Shown: positions 24,463 to 32,968 of the stretch, one piece after another
How the letters are laid out: each line of letters starts with the position of its first letter
Numbering within the stretch: position 1 is the first letter of the stretch
Source: Microlunatus parietis
GTDB lineage: Bacteria > Actinomycetota > Actinomycetes > Propionibacteriales > Propionibacteriaceae
NCBI RefSeq assembly: GCF_013407955.1
Contig: NZ_JACCBU010000001.1
Location: 1,798,001 to 1,862,000, forward strand
Length of the DNA: 64,000 nt
Direction: 5' to 3'
Translations under genes and position numbers: made by a program
Notes under the pieces: model-generated
What the model saw: only the letters and a program-made list of their open reading frames with translations
Databases searched by the model: none
What the model was told of the DNA's origin: nothing

Positions 24463-25476
24463 TCAGGCAGCGAGCTCGATCAGGTCTCCGAGCCGCGGTC
24501 CGGTGTCCAGCGAGGTGACCGGTGCACCGGTGGCCTGCTCCACCCGGTCGATCAACTCGCGGACCGGCGCCGTGATCCGGTCTCGGTCACGAACCCCCCG
24601 CATCTCGGGGTCAACATGATCGATGAAGGTGAGCGCGATCGCCGTCGGACCGTTCACCATCGCGGCGTACGCGAGCAGGTCGGGATCCAGCCGGTCGGCC
24701 TTGCGCCGCGGCCGGCCGGTCACCACGCCGTGTTCGGTGATGCCCCGGCGATCGGCCTCCGCCGCACTGATCTCGTACGGCAGCGGACCGGAGCCGACCC
24801 GGGACGGCAGCGCCTTCACGACCATGATCACGTCGGTGACCAGCCGCCAGTTCAGGCCGACGTCGTCCATCGCCGCCACGGCCGTGCAATTGTCCGACGT
24901 GGCACACGGGTAGTCGTCGGTCAGCGCCAGCGACAGCAGCGTGCCCTGCGAGCCCTCGATGATCACCAATCCGTCGCTCGCGGCGACCCGGTTGACCTCG
25001 ACCGCGACGTCGCCCGAGTAGGATCGCAGTTCTGGATGATCACCGGCCTGCCGAGCCCGGCGCAGCACGAAGTCGGCCCGCGCCGCGCCGTTGCCGGTGC
25101 AGGTGGAGCCGACCGTCTCGGCGAGGTGGGCATCGGCCTGCTCGGCGGCGATGTGTTCCGGCGTGATCACCGCGCAGCGGCGGTCGATCATGACCCGGTC
25201 GCTGAGCCCGAACCGGTCGAGCTCGTCGGCGAAGACCTGCGGATCGACCAGCACCCCGGAACCGACCGCGACCCGCGTCCGCGGGTTCAGCCAGCCGGTC
25301 GGCAGCTGCCGGGCCTTGATCAACCGGCCGTCGTCGGTGGTGACGCTGGCGCCGGCGTTGGTGCCGACCCCGGCCCGGACCGCGAGGTCGGCGTCGTGCT
25401 TGATCGCCAGCTGGGCACACAGCTTGCCCTTGCCCGAGTCGCCCCACAGGGCGTCCACGATGATCGTTGCGCTCAT
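24463..25476 (-). CDS. Short PurA-like (adenylosuccinate synthetase family) protein with altered active site
   Basis: A 337-residue protein, against about 430 for ordinary bacterial PurA. It matches the short archaeal/phage-type forms. The P-loop-like motif is WGDSGKGK (usual WGDEGKGK), keeping the base D13 and the Lys. The second motif, NAGHT in PurA, is NAGAS here, so the catalytic His of E. coli (His41) is Ala43. Later motifs persist: EGSQGTLLSL, GSGPLPYE, EHGVVTGRPRRKADRLD and ALTFIDHVD. PurA joins IMP and aspartate using GTP. This paralogue may use another substrate or be inactive. It overlaps the TrmB-like regulator gene by four bases (ATGA), so both form one unit. Confidence 0.83.
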   Translation of the reverse strand: MSATIIVDALWGDSGKGKLCAQLAIKHDADLAVRAGVGTNAGASVTTDDGRLIKARQLPTGWLNPRTRVAVGSGVLVDPQVFADELDRFGLSDRVMIDRRCAVITPEHIAAEQADAHLAETVGSTCTGNGAARADFVLRRARQAGDHPELRSYSGDVAVEVNRVAASDGLVIIEGSQGTLLSLALTDDYPCATSDNCTAVAAMDDVGLNWRLVTDVIMVVKALPSRVGSGPLPYEISAAEADRRGITEHGVVTGRPRRKADRLDPDLLAYAAMVNGPTAIALTFIDHVDPEMRGVRDRDRITAPVRELIDRVEQATGAPVTSLDTGPRLGDLIELAA

Positions 25477-26333
25477 CCTTGTTCCTCCTCCTGAGAAAGG
25501 ATCTCCGAGACGGTGTCGTCCGCACCGAACCCGACGATCGAGAACAGTTCCTCGGCCCGGTCCGGCGGCAACAGCCGGGTCCGCAGCCGGAACAGGTGGG
25601 TGCCGAACTCGGCCTCGAGTTGATCACCGAACCGCTGGTAGATGGCGGCCAGATAGGCCTCGTCCCGGATCACCTTCTCGACCAGGCCGACCAGGGCCGG
25701 GTGCTCGGTGACCACGGCGCCGACCGGTTCGTCCAGGGAGGCGACGAGTGCCGTATCGAAGTCGACGGCCAGCATCAGCAGCTGCCCGCCCACGGTCCGG
25801 GACGGCGCCTCGTGCCGGTAGACGTCGGCCCCGTCGATCTCGGTCTCGCCGAAGACGTTGATCACCACCTGGCGACCCGACTGCGCCGCGGCCCGCAGGC
25901 CCGGAGCCAGCCATTCAAGATCATCCGCCCAGGCACAGACCGCGACCCGGGTCCGCGCCTCGGCGACCAGGGACGCCGCCCGGTCGATCACCGACTCGCG
26001 GTCACGCAGGCTGAAGAACCCTGCCTGTTCCCGCGGCGCGGCGACCGCCGCCAGGTCGGCGATCAGGCTGTCCGCGCGCTCCGCGGTCTGCCGCTTGATC
26101 CGGCCCAGCACGGCGGCCGGCGGATGGGCGACGAAGCGACCGGGGGTGCCGTCGCTGACCCGGTCGACGACGCCACGGTCGGTCAGGCCGGACAGCACCT
26201 GGTAGACGTTGGCCCGCTGCAACCCGGCGATCTTGGCCACCTCGTAGCCGGTGGCCGACGGGTGTTGCAGCAGGGCGAGGTAGACCCGAGCCTCCTGGCT
26301 GGAGAAGCCGAGCTCGGCGAGACGTTCGATCAC
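25473..26333 (-). CDS. TrmB-like transcriptional regulator
   Basis: A 286-residue regulator. The N-terminal winged helix reads LAELGFSSQEARVYLALLQHPSATGYEVAKIAGLQRANVYQVLSGLTDRGVV, the TrmB-family pattern. It is followed by a coiled segment (RIKRQTAERADSLIADLAAV) and a PLD-like C-terminal domain. TrmB proteins in archaea and bacteria sense sugars or other ligands. I placed the start at GTG 26333, at the family boundary; a longer frame extends upstream. Six-base arms AGTAGT (26355) and ACTACT (26371) lie just upstream and may be its own operator. It is translationally coupled to the PurA-like gene. Confidence 0.8.
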   Translation of the reverse strand: MIERLAELGFSSQEARVYLALLQHPSATGYEVAKIAGLQRANVYQVLSGLTDRGVVDRVSDGTPGRFVAHPPAAVLGRIKRQTAERADSLIADLAAVAAPREQAGFFSLRDRESVIDRAASLVAEARTRVAVCAWADDLEWLAPGLRAAAQSGRQVVINVFGETEIDGADVYRHEAPSRTVGGQLLMLAVDFDTALVASLDEPVGAVVTEHPALVGLVEKVIRDEAYLAAIYQRFGDQLEAEFGTHLFRLRTRLLPPDRAEELFSIVGFGADDTVSEILSQEEEQG

Positions 26334-26374
26334 GTACGCCGAGCCTACGGTATGAGTAGTAGCCTTCGCAACTA

Positions 26375-26791
26375 CTAAGGCGGGACCAGGCGGAACACCG
26401 GGTGTTTCGGCACCGCAGCAACGATCTCGGCCTCCGGCGAGTCGGCCGTGACCTCCCAGTACGGACGCGTCACCGGAACCGCGCGCAGGTAGGCCCGGAT
26501 CACCGGCACCGCCTCGGCCCCGCGCACCTCGGTCGCCCGCCAGCCGGTCTCGGCTCCGGCCCGGCGCAACGTGAGCTCGCCGGCAGCACGGACGTTGTGC
26601 ACCCAGGGCACGATGCCGTACGGCGACACCAGCCATCGCGACCCGTCGACCTCGAGCACATCGACCGGCAACGATCGCGGCTCACCCGATCGACGGCCTC
26701 GTACCGTCAGGATGTGCCGGAAGTCGGCGCCGAGTCCCCGTTCGGTCAGCCAGCGGTAGACCGCGTTGATCACTCGCTGGATCCCGCTCAT
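26375..26791 (-). CDS. Deazaflavin (F420)-dependent nitroreductase-like protein (Ddn family)
   Basis: The 138-residue protein matches the Ddn/Rv3547 family of F420H2-dependent oxidoreductases. It has ILTVRGRRSGEPRSLPVDVLEVDGSRWLVSPYG, then WVHNVRAAGELTLRR and late RPYWEVTADSP. The RxSG and NxRAAG motifs are the cofactor-binding elements. It is cytosolic or peripheral, with a small split-barrel fold, and the substrate is unknown (quinones or nitro compounds in relatives). The ATG at 26791 starts at the usual boundary. It follows the MFS transporter by 62 bases on the same strand and may be read from the same transcript. Confidence 0.88.
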   Translation of the reverse strand: MSGIQRVINAVYRWLTERGLGADFRHILTVRGRRSGEPRSLPVDVLEVDGSRWLVSPYGIVPWVHNVRAAGELTLRRAGAETGWRATEVRGAEAVPVIRAYLRAVPVTRPYWEVTADSPEAEIVAAVPKHPVFRLVPP

Positions 26792-26853
26792 CCGGTACGT
26801 CCTGGCCACCTGACCCCGCCTCACGATCCGGCCCGATCGGGCCTGACCCCAGG

Positions 26854-28242
26854 CTAGCGGCGCCCGGCTGCGCGCCGCGCCGGAATGGCACCGAGCGCGA
26901 TGATCACCGCGAAGACGATCATCAACAACTGGGCCGACCGGATCACCGACGGCGCGCCGAGGTTGACCAGCACACCGGCCAGCGCGGCGCTGAACGCGTT
27001 GGCGATGATCAACACGGTGTTGATCGCCGCAGCCGCCTTGGCGCCCTGCACCTCCTCGGTGGTGCTGCTCAGTGCGGCGACCGTAAGGTGCGGGAAGGCC
27101 AGGCCGATTCCGGCTCCCGCCGCGAACAGCGTGACGAACCAGGCCGCGATCACCAGCAGGCCCGGCTGTTCCCCTTGCAGCAGTCCGTACGCCAGCAGGC
27201 CGGCGGCCAGCAGCAGCGGCCCCGCGGTGATCAGGAACCGCACCCGGCCGCCACGAGCCCCGGCACTGATCATCTGGGTCAGCGACCAGCCGAAGGACAA
27301 GGCGGCGCCGAGCAGACCGGCCACGAGTGGATCGAGCCCGCCGATGTCCTGCCCGAACAGCGGCAGGAACGCCTCGGTGCCGATCCCGAACGCGAGCACG
27401 GCGACCGCGAGGTAGACCCACTTCAGCGGCGAGCCCGGGGCGAAGGCGAGCTTCGGCAGCACCCCGGATGACGACCGGCGATCCCAGACCAGGAAGGAGA
27501 CGGTGAGCCCGGCGGCAGCCAGGACGACGATCACCGTCCCGGCGAGGCTCGGCAGGATGCTGGCGATGCTCACCGCGGCAACCGCGGAGGTGAGCAGCAC
27601 CAAGGATCCGACCGGCACCCGTTCACCGGCCGGCGCCCGCTCGGTCCGCGGCATCGACCGGACGACCAGCCCGGCCAGGGCCACCGAGATCACCGCCAGG
27701 GCGAGGAACGCCGCACGCCAGGCGCCGAACTGCGCGAACAGCCCGCCGACGACCGGCCCGACGATGTTGCCGACACCCCACATCGCCGACACCAGGGCGG
27801 CCGCCCGGCTCCACAGCCGGTCCGGGAGGGTTCGCTGGATCAGCGCATAGCCGAGGCCTGCCAGCAGCCCGCCGCCGAGGCCCTGGATCGCCCGGCCGGC
27901 GAGCAGCATCGGCATCGCGACGCTGGCCGCGCCGATCAGCGACCCGGCAGCGAACAGGCCGAGCGCGAGCAGGTAGGAGCGCACCGCGCCCTGCGTGGTG
28001 AGCAGCCGGCCGACCAGCATCGCCATGATCACCGAGGCGACCAGGAAGGAGGTCATGGTCCACGCATAGAACTCCATGCCGCCGATCTGGTCCACGATGG
28101 TCGGCAGCAGGCTCGTGGTCAGATAGACGTTCGCGGCTTCGATCAGCACACCGCCGGCCAGGACGGCGGCCACCGGAGCTGTCGTGCCCGTGAGCAGTTC
28201 GCGCCAACTGCCCTGGTTCTTGATCATGGTCAAGTTCGACAT
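26854..28242 (-). CDS. MFS transporter (drug efflux type)
   Basis: A 462-residue membrane protein with 12-14 hydrophobic helices. After LIEAANVYLTTSLLPTI it has the loop 2-3 region VASVIMAMLVGRLLTTQGAVRSYL, then GRAIQGLGGGLLAGLGYALIQRTLPDRLWSRA and MWGVGNIVGPVVGGLFAQFGAWRAAFL, the motif C-like antiporter signature GPVVGG. This is the pattern of proton-coupled drug exporters. The ATG at 28242 lacks a clear ribosome site; 28227 is an alternative. It is divergent from a MarR gene with palindromes between them, the usual MarR-controlled efflux arrangement. Confidence 0.9.
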   Translation of the reverse strand: MSNLTMIKNQGSWRELLTGTTAPVAAVLAGGVLIEAANVYLTTSLLPTIVDQIGGMEFYAWTMTSFLVASVIMAMLVGRLLTTQGAVRSYLLALGLFAAGSLIGAASVAMPMLLAGRAIQGLGGGLLAGLGYALIQRTLPDRLWSRAAALVSAMWGVGNIVGPVVGGLFAQFGAWRAAFLALAVISVALAGLVVRSMPRTERAPAGERVPVGSLVLLTSAVAAVSIASILPSLAGTVIVVLAAAGLTVSFLVWDRRSSSGVLPKLAFAPGSPLKWVYLAVAVLAFGIGTEAFLPLFGQDIGGLDPLVAGLLGAALSFGWSLTQMISAGARGGRVRFLITAGPLLLAAGLLAYGLLQGEQPGLLVIAAWFVTLFAAGAGIGLAFPHLTVAALSSTTEEVQGAKAAAAINTVLIIANAFSAALAGVLVNLGAPSVIRSAQLLMIVFAVIIALGAIPARRAAGRR

Positions 28243-28254
28243 GGGTCGAGGGTA

Positions 28255-28273
28255 GAACTTCAAGTTCGCTTGA
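28255..28273. promoter_or_regulatory. MarR operator candidate between efflux gene and marR
   Basis: Two overlapping dyads lie 13 bases upstream of the MFS start: GAACTTCAAGTTC (6-bp arms around one base, 28255-28267) and TCAAGTTCGCTTGA (5-bp arms, 28260-28273). This shape and location fit a MarR-type operator bound by the divergent regulator at 28329. Confidence 0.6.
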
Positions 28274-28328
28274 GGTCCAGATCAGGAGCCGGCGGATCCC
28301 GGGGCAGCGCAGCCGCTACCCTCGGAGG

Positions 28329-28823
28329 ATGGCCGAGGATCAGGTCGACCGGATGGTCTCCGAGTGGGCGTCCGCGGCGCCGGATCTCGACGTGTCGGTG
28401 CTGCAGGTGATCGGCCGAGTGTTGCGTACGGCCGAGCGGACCGAGCAACGGCTGGCCGCGGCCCTGGCACCCCTCGGGCTCTCGTACCCCGACTTCGACG
28501 TGATCAACACGCTGCGACGACGAAACGATCCGGACGGGACCCAGCCGCGCGACCTGGCCCGGTCGGCCCTGATCACGTCGGGCGCGATGACGGCCCGACT
28601 GGATCGGCTGGTCGCGGCCGGCCTGGTCCAGCGCGACGCCGACCCGGACGACCGGCGGGCGATCCGGGTCCGCCTGACCCGGAAGGGCGAGCGGCTGGCC
28701 GCCCGAGCCCTGGACGCCGTGCTCGCGGTGGACGCAGCAGTGCTGGCACCGCTCTCCGAGCGGCAGCGGACCGTCCTGGCTGCAACCCTGAAACGGATCC
28801 TGCTGCCGCTCGAAGCCGACTGA
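28329..28823 (+). CDS. MarR-family regulator
   Basis: A 164-residue winged-helix regulator: LSYPDFDVINTLRRR, the recognition segment PRDLARSALITSGAMTARLDRLVAAGLVQRDADPDDRRAIRVRLTRKGE with the wing DPDDRR, and a dimerising C-terminal helix. It is divergent from the MFS exporter at 26854-28242 and probably represses it through the palindromes at 28255-28273. Ligands of MarR proteins are usually phenolic or lipophilic compounds. Confidence 0.9.
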   Translation: MAEDQVDRMVSEWASAAPDLDVSVLQVIGRVLRTAERTEQRLAAALAPLGLSYPDFDVINTLRRRNDPDGTQPRDLARSALITSGAMTARLDRLVAAGLVQRDADPDDRRAIRVRLTRKGERLAARALDAVLAVDAAVLAPLSERQRTVLAATLKRILLPLEAD

Positions 28824-28831
28824 CCCCACGG

Positions 28832-29413
28832 TCAGGCCGGATGCGCCTCCTCGTAGGCCGCCTTGAACGCCGCCGCACCGGTGATCGACTCGAAGGGCCA
28901 GCTGGTCAACGTCACCGGGACCCGGTCGCCGACCGCGGCCGCAACCTTGGCCGCGGTGGTCAGCGGTTCTCCACCGCAGACCTGGATCAGCTCCGCGCCA
29001 GCCTCGACCGCCTGCTGGGCCACCGCCACCACCTCGCCGTTCGGGGCTCCGACCACGGTCGTGGTGCCGCCGTCCGCGTGATGATGGACCAGGCGATCCT
29101 TGGCCGGGTCGGCGCCCTCGTCGCCGAAGATCGTCACCGAGTGCCGGACCTGCGGCGCCCCGAGCGGCACGCCGACCGGCGCCCGGCCGTCGACCGCCTC
29201 GATCACTCCGGCCGCCGCCGCGAGGTCGAAACCCCGGTACAGCTCGAACAGCCGGGTGCCGGCCGCGGCCAGTTCGGCGGCCACCTCGGCCGCCGCGGCC
29301 CCGTCAGGGACCCAGATCAGTGCCGTCACTCCGCCGCTGTGGCGCAGCACCTTCCGCTGCACCTCGGTCGCCTCCGGAGCCAGGAAGAGAAAGGCCTCGT
29401 CGTAGTCGGACAT
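28832..29413 (-). CDS. DUF6506-like protein
   Basis: The 193-residue protein starts MSDYDEAFLFLAPEA and contains two similar halves. Each ends in an alanine-rich helix and a short strand (GVIEAVDGRAPVGVPLG and KVAAAVGDRVPVTLTSWP). DUF6506 proteins share this arrangement; their function is unknown. No catalytic motif stands out, although a His cluster (DRLVHHHADGG) in the middle could bind metal. ATG 29413 follows GAGGTGAGCGGG and is preferred to a GTG nine bases upstream. Its end lies eight bases from the marR stop (convergent). Confidence 0.7.
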   Translation of the reverse strand: MSDYDEAFLFLAPEATEVQRKVLRHSGGVTALIWVPDGAAAAEVAAELAAAGTRLFELYRGFDLAAAAGVIEAVDGRAPVGVPLGAPQVRHSVTIFGDEGADPAKDRLVHHHADGGTTTVVGAPNGEVVAVAQQAVEAGAELIQVCGGEPLTTAAKVAAAVGDRVPVTLTSWPFESITGAAAFKAAYEEAHPA

Positions 29414-29501
29414 CCCGCTCACCTCGATCTGCTCGGTGTGAAGTAGTTCAATGCCAAGCTAAATGCGGATGATCGCCTCGCTATTCCCGTTCCGGTGAAG
29501 C

Positions 29502-30137
29502 TCAGCCGGTCGCGTTCGCGAGGACCCAGTCGACCAGCGGCCGCGCCTGCCGCCAGTCCTTGCGGATCTTGTCGGCCAACCCAGCCGAGTGGATGACCGG
29601 CTCGAAACCGTACTGCCTGCTGATCACCAACGACCGGTGCCGGAGCAGATCGATCCGCGGATGATCACCGGTGAATCCGCGCGGCGACGTCTTCAGCCGG
29701 TCGCCGCCGATCTCCCAGCCCGACCGGCCCAGCTTGGCGAGCAGGCGCTCCAGCGCCAGGCCGTGCACCTCCTCGGCCACCGCCCGCCGGTAGCGAGCCA
29801 GCCGCTCGCCATCGGCCTGGTAGAACCCGGCACCGACCCGAACCCCCGCGGCGCTCAGATCGGCGTACCAGCCGGTGGCCTCGCCGACCGCGACGAACGC
29901 CCCCTGATGGGTCTTGTACGGCGTCTTGTCGGCCGCGAACCGGACGTCACGGTACGGACGGAAGATCTTCGCGGGCCCGAACTCCTGCTCCAGCAAGGCC
30001 ATCAGCGCCACCATGGGCGCCCGGACGTGGTCGTCGTAGACGGCCTTGTGCCGCGTCCAGTAGGCCTTGGTGTTGTCCAGTTCGAGGTCGTCGTAGAAGT
30101 CGAGTGCCTCGGTCGTGAACCCGGTGAAGTCCGCCAC
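29502..30137 (-). CDS. DUF2461 domain protein
   Basis: This 211-residue protein has the DUF2461 pattern throughout: VADFTGFTTEALDFYDDLELDNTKAYWTRHKAVYDDHVRAP, RPYRDVRFAADKTPYKTHQGAFV, GVRVGAGFYQADGERLARYRRAV, and a C-terminal DWRQARPLVDWV. The family is widespread and uncharacterised. The GTG at 30137 follows AGGA at good spacing and starts at the homologous boundary. The frame continues open far upstream as a shadow of the divergent M81 gene. Confidence 0.88.
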   Translation of the reverse strand: MADFTGFTTEALDFYDDLELDNTKAYWTRHKAVYDDHVRAPMVALMALLEQEFGPAKIFRPYRDVRFAADKTPYKTHQGAFVAVGEATGWYADLSAAGVRVGAGFYQADGERLARYRRAVAEEVHGLALERLLAKLGRSGWEIGGDRLKTSPRGFTGDHPRIDLLRHRSLVISRQYGFEPVIHSAGLADKIRKDWRQARPLVDWVLANATG

Positions 30138-30230
30138 CGACGCGATCCTACGCGGGTCCGTACCGGCCGCGCGCGCCCAAAGGTCTGATGAAATCATGGG
30201 GTATCGCCGTCGAGCAGCCAGGAGTGCCAG

Positions 30231-31745
30231 ATGACCGAATCGCCCACCCGCCTCCCCCGCATCGCCATCGCCGGGTTGTCCGTCGAGTCGTCGACGTTCT
30301 CGCCGGCCCGGACCACGGTCGCGAGCTTCCGCCCGAAGCGCGGGGCGGAGATCCTGGCGACCCGGCCGTTCTGGTCCCCCGGCGGCAGTCTCGCCGACGC
30401 GGCCGAGTGGGTGCCGATCCTGCAGGGCCGGTCGATCCCCGGCGGGCCGGTCCCGGCCGAGGACTACCGGCAGCTCAAGGAGGAGATCCTGGCCGGGCTC
30501 CGGGCCGCCGGGCCGCTGGACGGGATGGTGTTCGACATCCACGGCGCGATGAGCGTGGTCGGGATGGACGATGCCGAAGGTGATCTTGCGGTCGCAGTCC
30601 GCGAGGTGGTCGGGCCGGACGTCGTGATCAGCACCGGGATGGACCTGCACGGCAACGTGTCCCGGCGGCTGGCGCACACACTGGACCTGCTCACCTGCTA
30701 TCGGATGGCGCCGCACGAGGACGCCCTGGACACGAAGGAGCGGGCGGTCCACAACCTGCTCGCCCGGCTCGCCCTGCCCCCGGAGCACCGGCGTCCGCTG
30801 AAGGCCTGGATTCCGGTGCCGATCCTGCTGCCCGGCGAGAAGACCAGCACCCGGATCGAGCCGGCCAAGAGTCTGTACGCTCGCGTACCGGAGATCGAGG
30901 CACTGGCCGGCGTGCTGGATGCCGCGATCTGGATCGGCTATGCCTGGGCGGACGAGCCGCGCAACTGCTGCGTGGTCATGGTCACCGGCGACGACGAGGC
31001 CGTGATCACCACCGAGGCCGAACGGCTGGCCGCCGAGATCTGGGCCCGGCACGAGGAGTTCGCGTTCGTCGCACCCGCGGCCGACCTGGAAGCCTGTCTC
31101 GACGCCGCCGTGGCGAGCGACCAGCGGCCGTACTTCATCTCCGATTCCGGCGACAACCCGACCGCGGGCGGGGCGGGCGACGTGACCTGGACCCTTGATC
31201 AACTTCTGCGGCGGCCGGAGCTTGCAGACGGCCGACTGACCGCCGCGTACGCCTCGATCCCCGATGCCGAAGCCGTCAAGCAGTGCGTCCAGGCGGGTGT
31301 CGGCGCCAAGGTGGCCGTGCAGGTCGGCGCCAGGGTGGACGCCGGGCCGGCCGGGCCGGTCGAGCTGACCGGAGAGGTGCGCCACATCGCCGAGGGTGAC
31401 CCGGACGCGATCACCGAGGTCGTCGTCCGCGCTGGCGGACTGGACGTGATCATCACCGAGCGTCGCAAGCCGTACCACCGCGAGGCCGACTTCAACCGGA
31501 ACGGCATCGATCCCCGGTCCACCGATCTGATCATCGTCAAGATCGGCTACTTGGAGCCGGAGTTGTTCGCCATGGCCAAGGACTGGATGCTGGCGCTGAC
31601 GCCGGGCGGAGTTGATCAGGACCTGATCCGGCTCGGGCACCGGCGGATCAGCCGGCCGATGTACCCGTTCGACACCGAGCCGTTCCAGCCGGACCTGTCC
31701 GCCCGGATCATCCCGGCGAGCGATCAGCCGGATCCGGAAGCCTGA
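30231..31745 (+). CDS. M81-family metallopeptidase (MlrC-like)
   Basis: A 504-residue protein of the MlrC (microcystinase C) family. It starts PRIAIAGLSVESSTFSPARTT. Metal-site motifs are FDIHGAMSV, GMDLHGNVS and YRMAPHEDALDTKERA. The C-terminal MlrC domain has FISDSGDNPTAGGAGD and a late MYPFD segment. The founding member opens small peptides derived from cyclic toxins; the substrates of actinobacterial relatives are unknown and may be N-acyl amino compounds. No signal peptide is seen. Its last 38 bases overlap the 3' end of the reverse-strand MerR gene. Confidence 0.9.
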   Translation: MTESPTRLPRIAIAGLSVESSTFSPARTTVASFRPKRGAEILATRPFWSPGGSLADAAEWVPILQGRSIPGGPVPAEDYRQLKEEILAGLRAAGPLDGMVFDIHGAMSVVGMDDAEGDLAVAVREVVGPDVVISTGMDLHGNVSRRLAHTLDLLTCYRMAPHEDALDTKERAVHNLLARLALPPEHRRPLKAWIPVPILLPGEKTSTRIEPAKSLYARVPEIEALAGVLDAAIWIGYAWADEPRNCCVVMVTGDDEAVITTEAERLAAEIWARHEEFAFVAPAADLEACLDAAVASDQRPYFISDSGDNPTAGGAGDVTWTLDQLLRRPELADGRLTAAYASIPDAEAVKQCVQAGVGAKVAVQVGARVDAGPAGPVELTGEVRHIAEGDPDAITEVVVRAGGLDVIITERRKPYHREADFNRNGIDPRSTDLIIVKIGYLEPELFAMAKDWMLALTPGGVDQDLIRLGHRRISRPMYPFDTEPFQPDLSARIIPASDQPDPEA

Positions 31746-32358
31746 GGTTCTTGGCGCCGAACCGGCTCGCCGAGGCATCGATGTGGGCGAGCCGGCGCAG
31801 GGCCAGCAGGAGCGGCTCGACCAGCACCACCCCGAGCGCGACGTAACGGACCGTGGCCTCGGGCGAGTCGTCGGGCACCCGGCGAACCTCGCCCTCGGCG
31901 ATCTTGTGCATCGCCCGGCCGTAACCGATCAAGATCCGGTCCGACAGCTCGAAGCCGGCCGAGTCCATCGCGGCCAAGGCGGCCGCGAGCGGCCGGAGTT
32001 GATCACGGTGATCCGGGTCGAACCACCAGCCGAGGCTGCGGACCAGCGCCTCGGCCCGGGTCAGATCCAGCCCCTCGTCCGTGGCCGGCATCAGCTGCTC
32101 GGTGACGGTGCCGAGGATGTCGTGCATCGACTCCGCCGGGTGATCAAGTTCGGCCAGCACGTTCCTGGTCGCGGCGACCGACAGGTTGCCGGTGCCGAGC
32201 AGCGCCCGGATCAGGCCGAGCCGGGCCAGGTGGGACGCGTCGTACTGGGCCTGGGTCGCCGAGGTCCGCAGTCCCTCGTGCAGCAGGCCCTCCCGCAGGT
32301 AGTACTTGATCGTCGCGACGGCGACCCCGCTCTCCCGGCTCAGCTCGGACATCTTCAT
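31708..32358 (-). CDS. MerR-family regulator
   Basis: A 216-residue regulator beginning MKMSELSRESGVAVATIKYYLREGLL, the MerR helix-turn-helix and wing. A long C-terminal effector domain (80-216) lacks the Cys pairs of metal-sensing members, so it probably senses an organic ligand, as TipA-like members do. It is divergent from the DUF4188/DoxX genes with an elaborate dyad in the 79-base gap. Its 3' end overlaps the M81 gene by 38 bases. The DUF4188-DoxX pair is the likely target. Confidence 0.9.
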   Translation of the reverse strand: MKMSELSRESGVAVATIKYYLREGLLHEGLRTSATQAQYDASHLARLGLIRALLGTGNLSVAATRNVLAELDHPAESMHDILGTVTEQLMPATDEGLDLTRAEALVRSLGWWFDPDHRDQLRPLAAALAAMDSAGFELSDRILIGYGRAMHKIAEGEVRRVPDDSPEATVRYVALGVVLVEPLLLALRRLAHIDASASRFGAKNLRLPDPADRSPG

Positions 32359-32372
32359 GGCATCCCTCTTGC

Positions 32373-32418
32373 ATTGGATAGTCGTACTCTCTAATATTGG
32401 AGAGTGTCAGTATCTAAT
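32373..32418. promoter_or_regulatory. 46-bp nested dyad, MerR operator candidate
   Basis: Two concentric inverted repeats share one centre at 32395.5. The outer pair is ATTGGATA (32373-32380) with TATCTAAT (32411-32418), one mismatch. The inner pair is ACTCTC (32386-32391) with GAGAGT (32400-32405), perfect. It lies between merR and the DUF4188 gene in unusually A/T-rich sequence. Confidence 0.7.
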
Positions 32419-32437
32419 GTTAGCGAAGGAGCCAGCG

Positions 32438-32959
32438 ATGGTGAAGATCGACCCGGGCCGGGCGACTCACTCCTACGACGGTGAGCTGATCGTGTTCCTG
32501 ATCGGGATGACGATCAACAAGCCGTGGCGGCCCGATCTCTGGGGCCCGGTGTTCCGGGCGATGCCCGGCATGCTGCGGGAACTGGCATCGGATCCCGACT
32601 CGGGGATGTTGGGATACCGGTTGACGCTCGAGGGCATCAACCCGACGCTGATCCAGTACTGGAGTTCGCTGGACAAGCTCTATGCGTACGCGACGAAGCC
32701 CGACGCCCGGCATCGCCCGGCCTGGACGGAGTTCAACGCCCGGGCCCGCAAGGCACCCGGAGCGGTCGGCGTCTGGCACGAGACCTTCCTCGTGGACCGG
32801 GCCGAATCCGTCTACAACCAGACCCCGGCCCTCGGCCTGGCCAAGGCGACCACCCGCGTTCCCGTGCAGAGCAAGGGACAGGCGGCCCGGCAGCGCTTCG
32901 CCGCCGGCGCGACCCGGGGGCCTTCCGATCACTCCGAACCCGACCACGCATCCGCGTAG
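32438..32959 (+). CDS. DUF4188 domain protein
   Basis: The 173-residue protein reads GELIVFLIGMTINKPWRPDLWGPVFRAMPGMLREL, LGYRLTLEGINPTLIQYW and AWTEFNARARKAPGAVGVWHETF. This is the DUF4188 pattern, a ferredoxin-like fold related to small haem-degrading or antibiotic-biosynthesis monooxygenases. The function is unknown. ATG 32438 has GAAGGA eight bases upstream. It is followed after nine bases by a DoxX-like membrane protein and controlled by a divergent MerR protein, suggesting a ligand-induced two-gene response. Confidence 0.85.
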   Translation: MVKIDPGRATHSYDGELIVFLIGMTINKPWRPDLWGPVFRAMPGMLRELASDPDSGMLGYRLTLEGINPTLIQYWSSLDKLYAYATKPDARHRPAWTEFNARARKAPGAVGVWHETFLVDRAESVYNQTPALGLAKATTRVPVQSKGQAARQRFAAGATRGPSDHSEPDHASA

Positions 32960-32968
32960 GAGACCGTC

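Noticed and set aside
24463..25476. PurZ-based 2-aminoadenine (Z-genome) system
   Set aside because: The active-site motif is WGDSGKGK with Asp retained, whereas PurZ changes that Asp. No DatZ, MazZ or phage-type polymerase gene is nearby.
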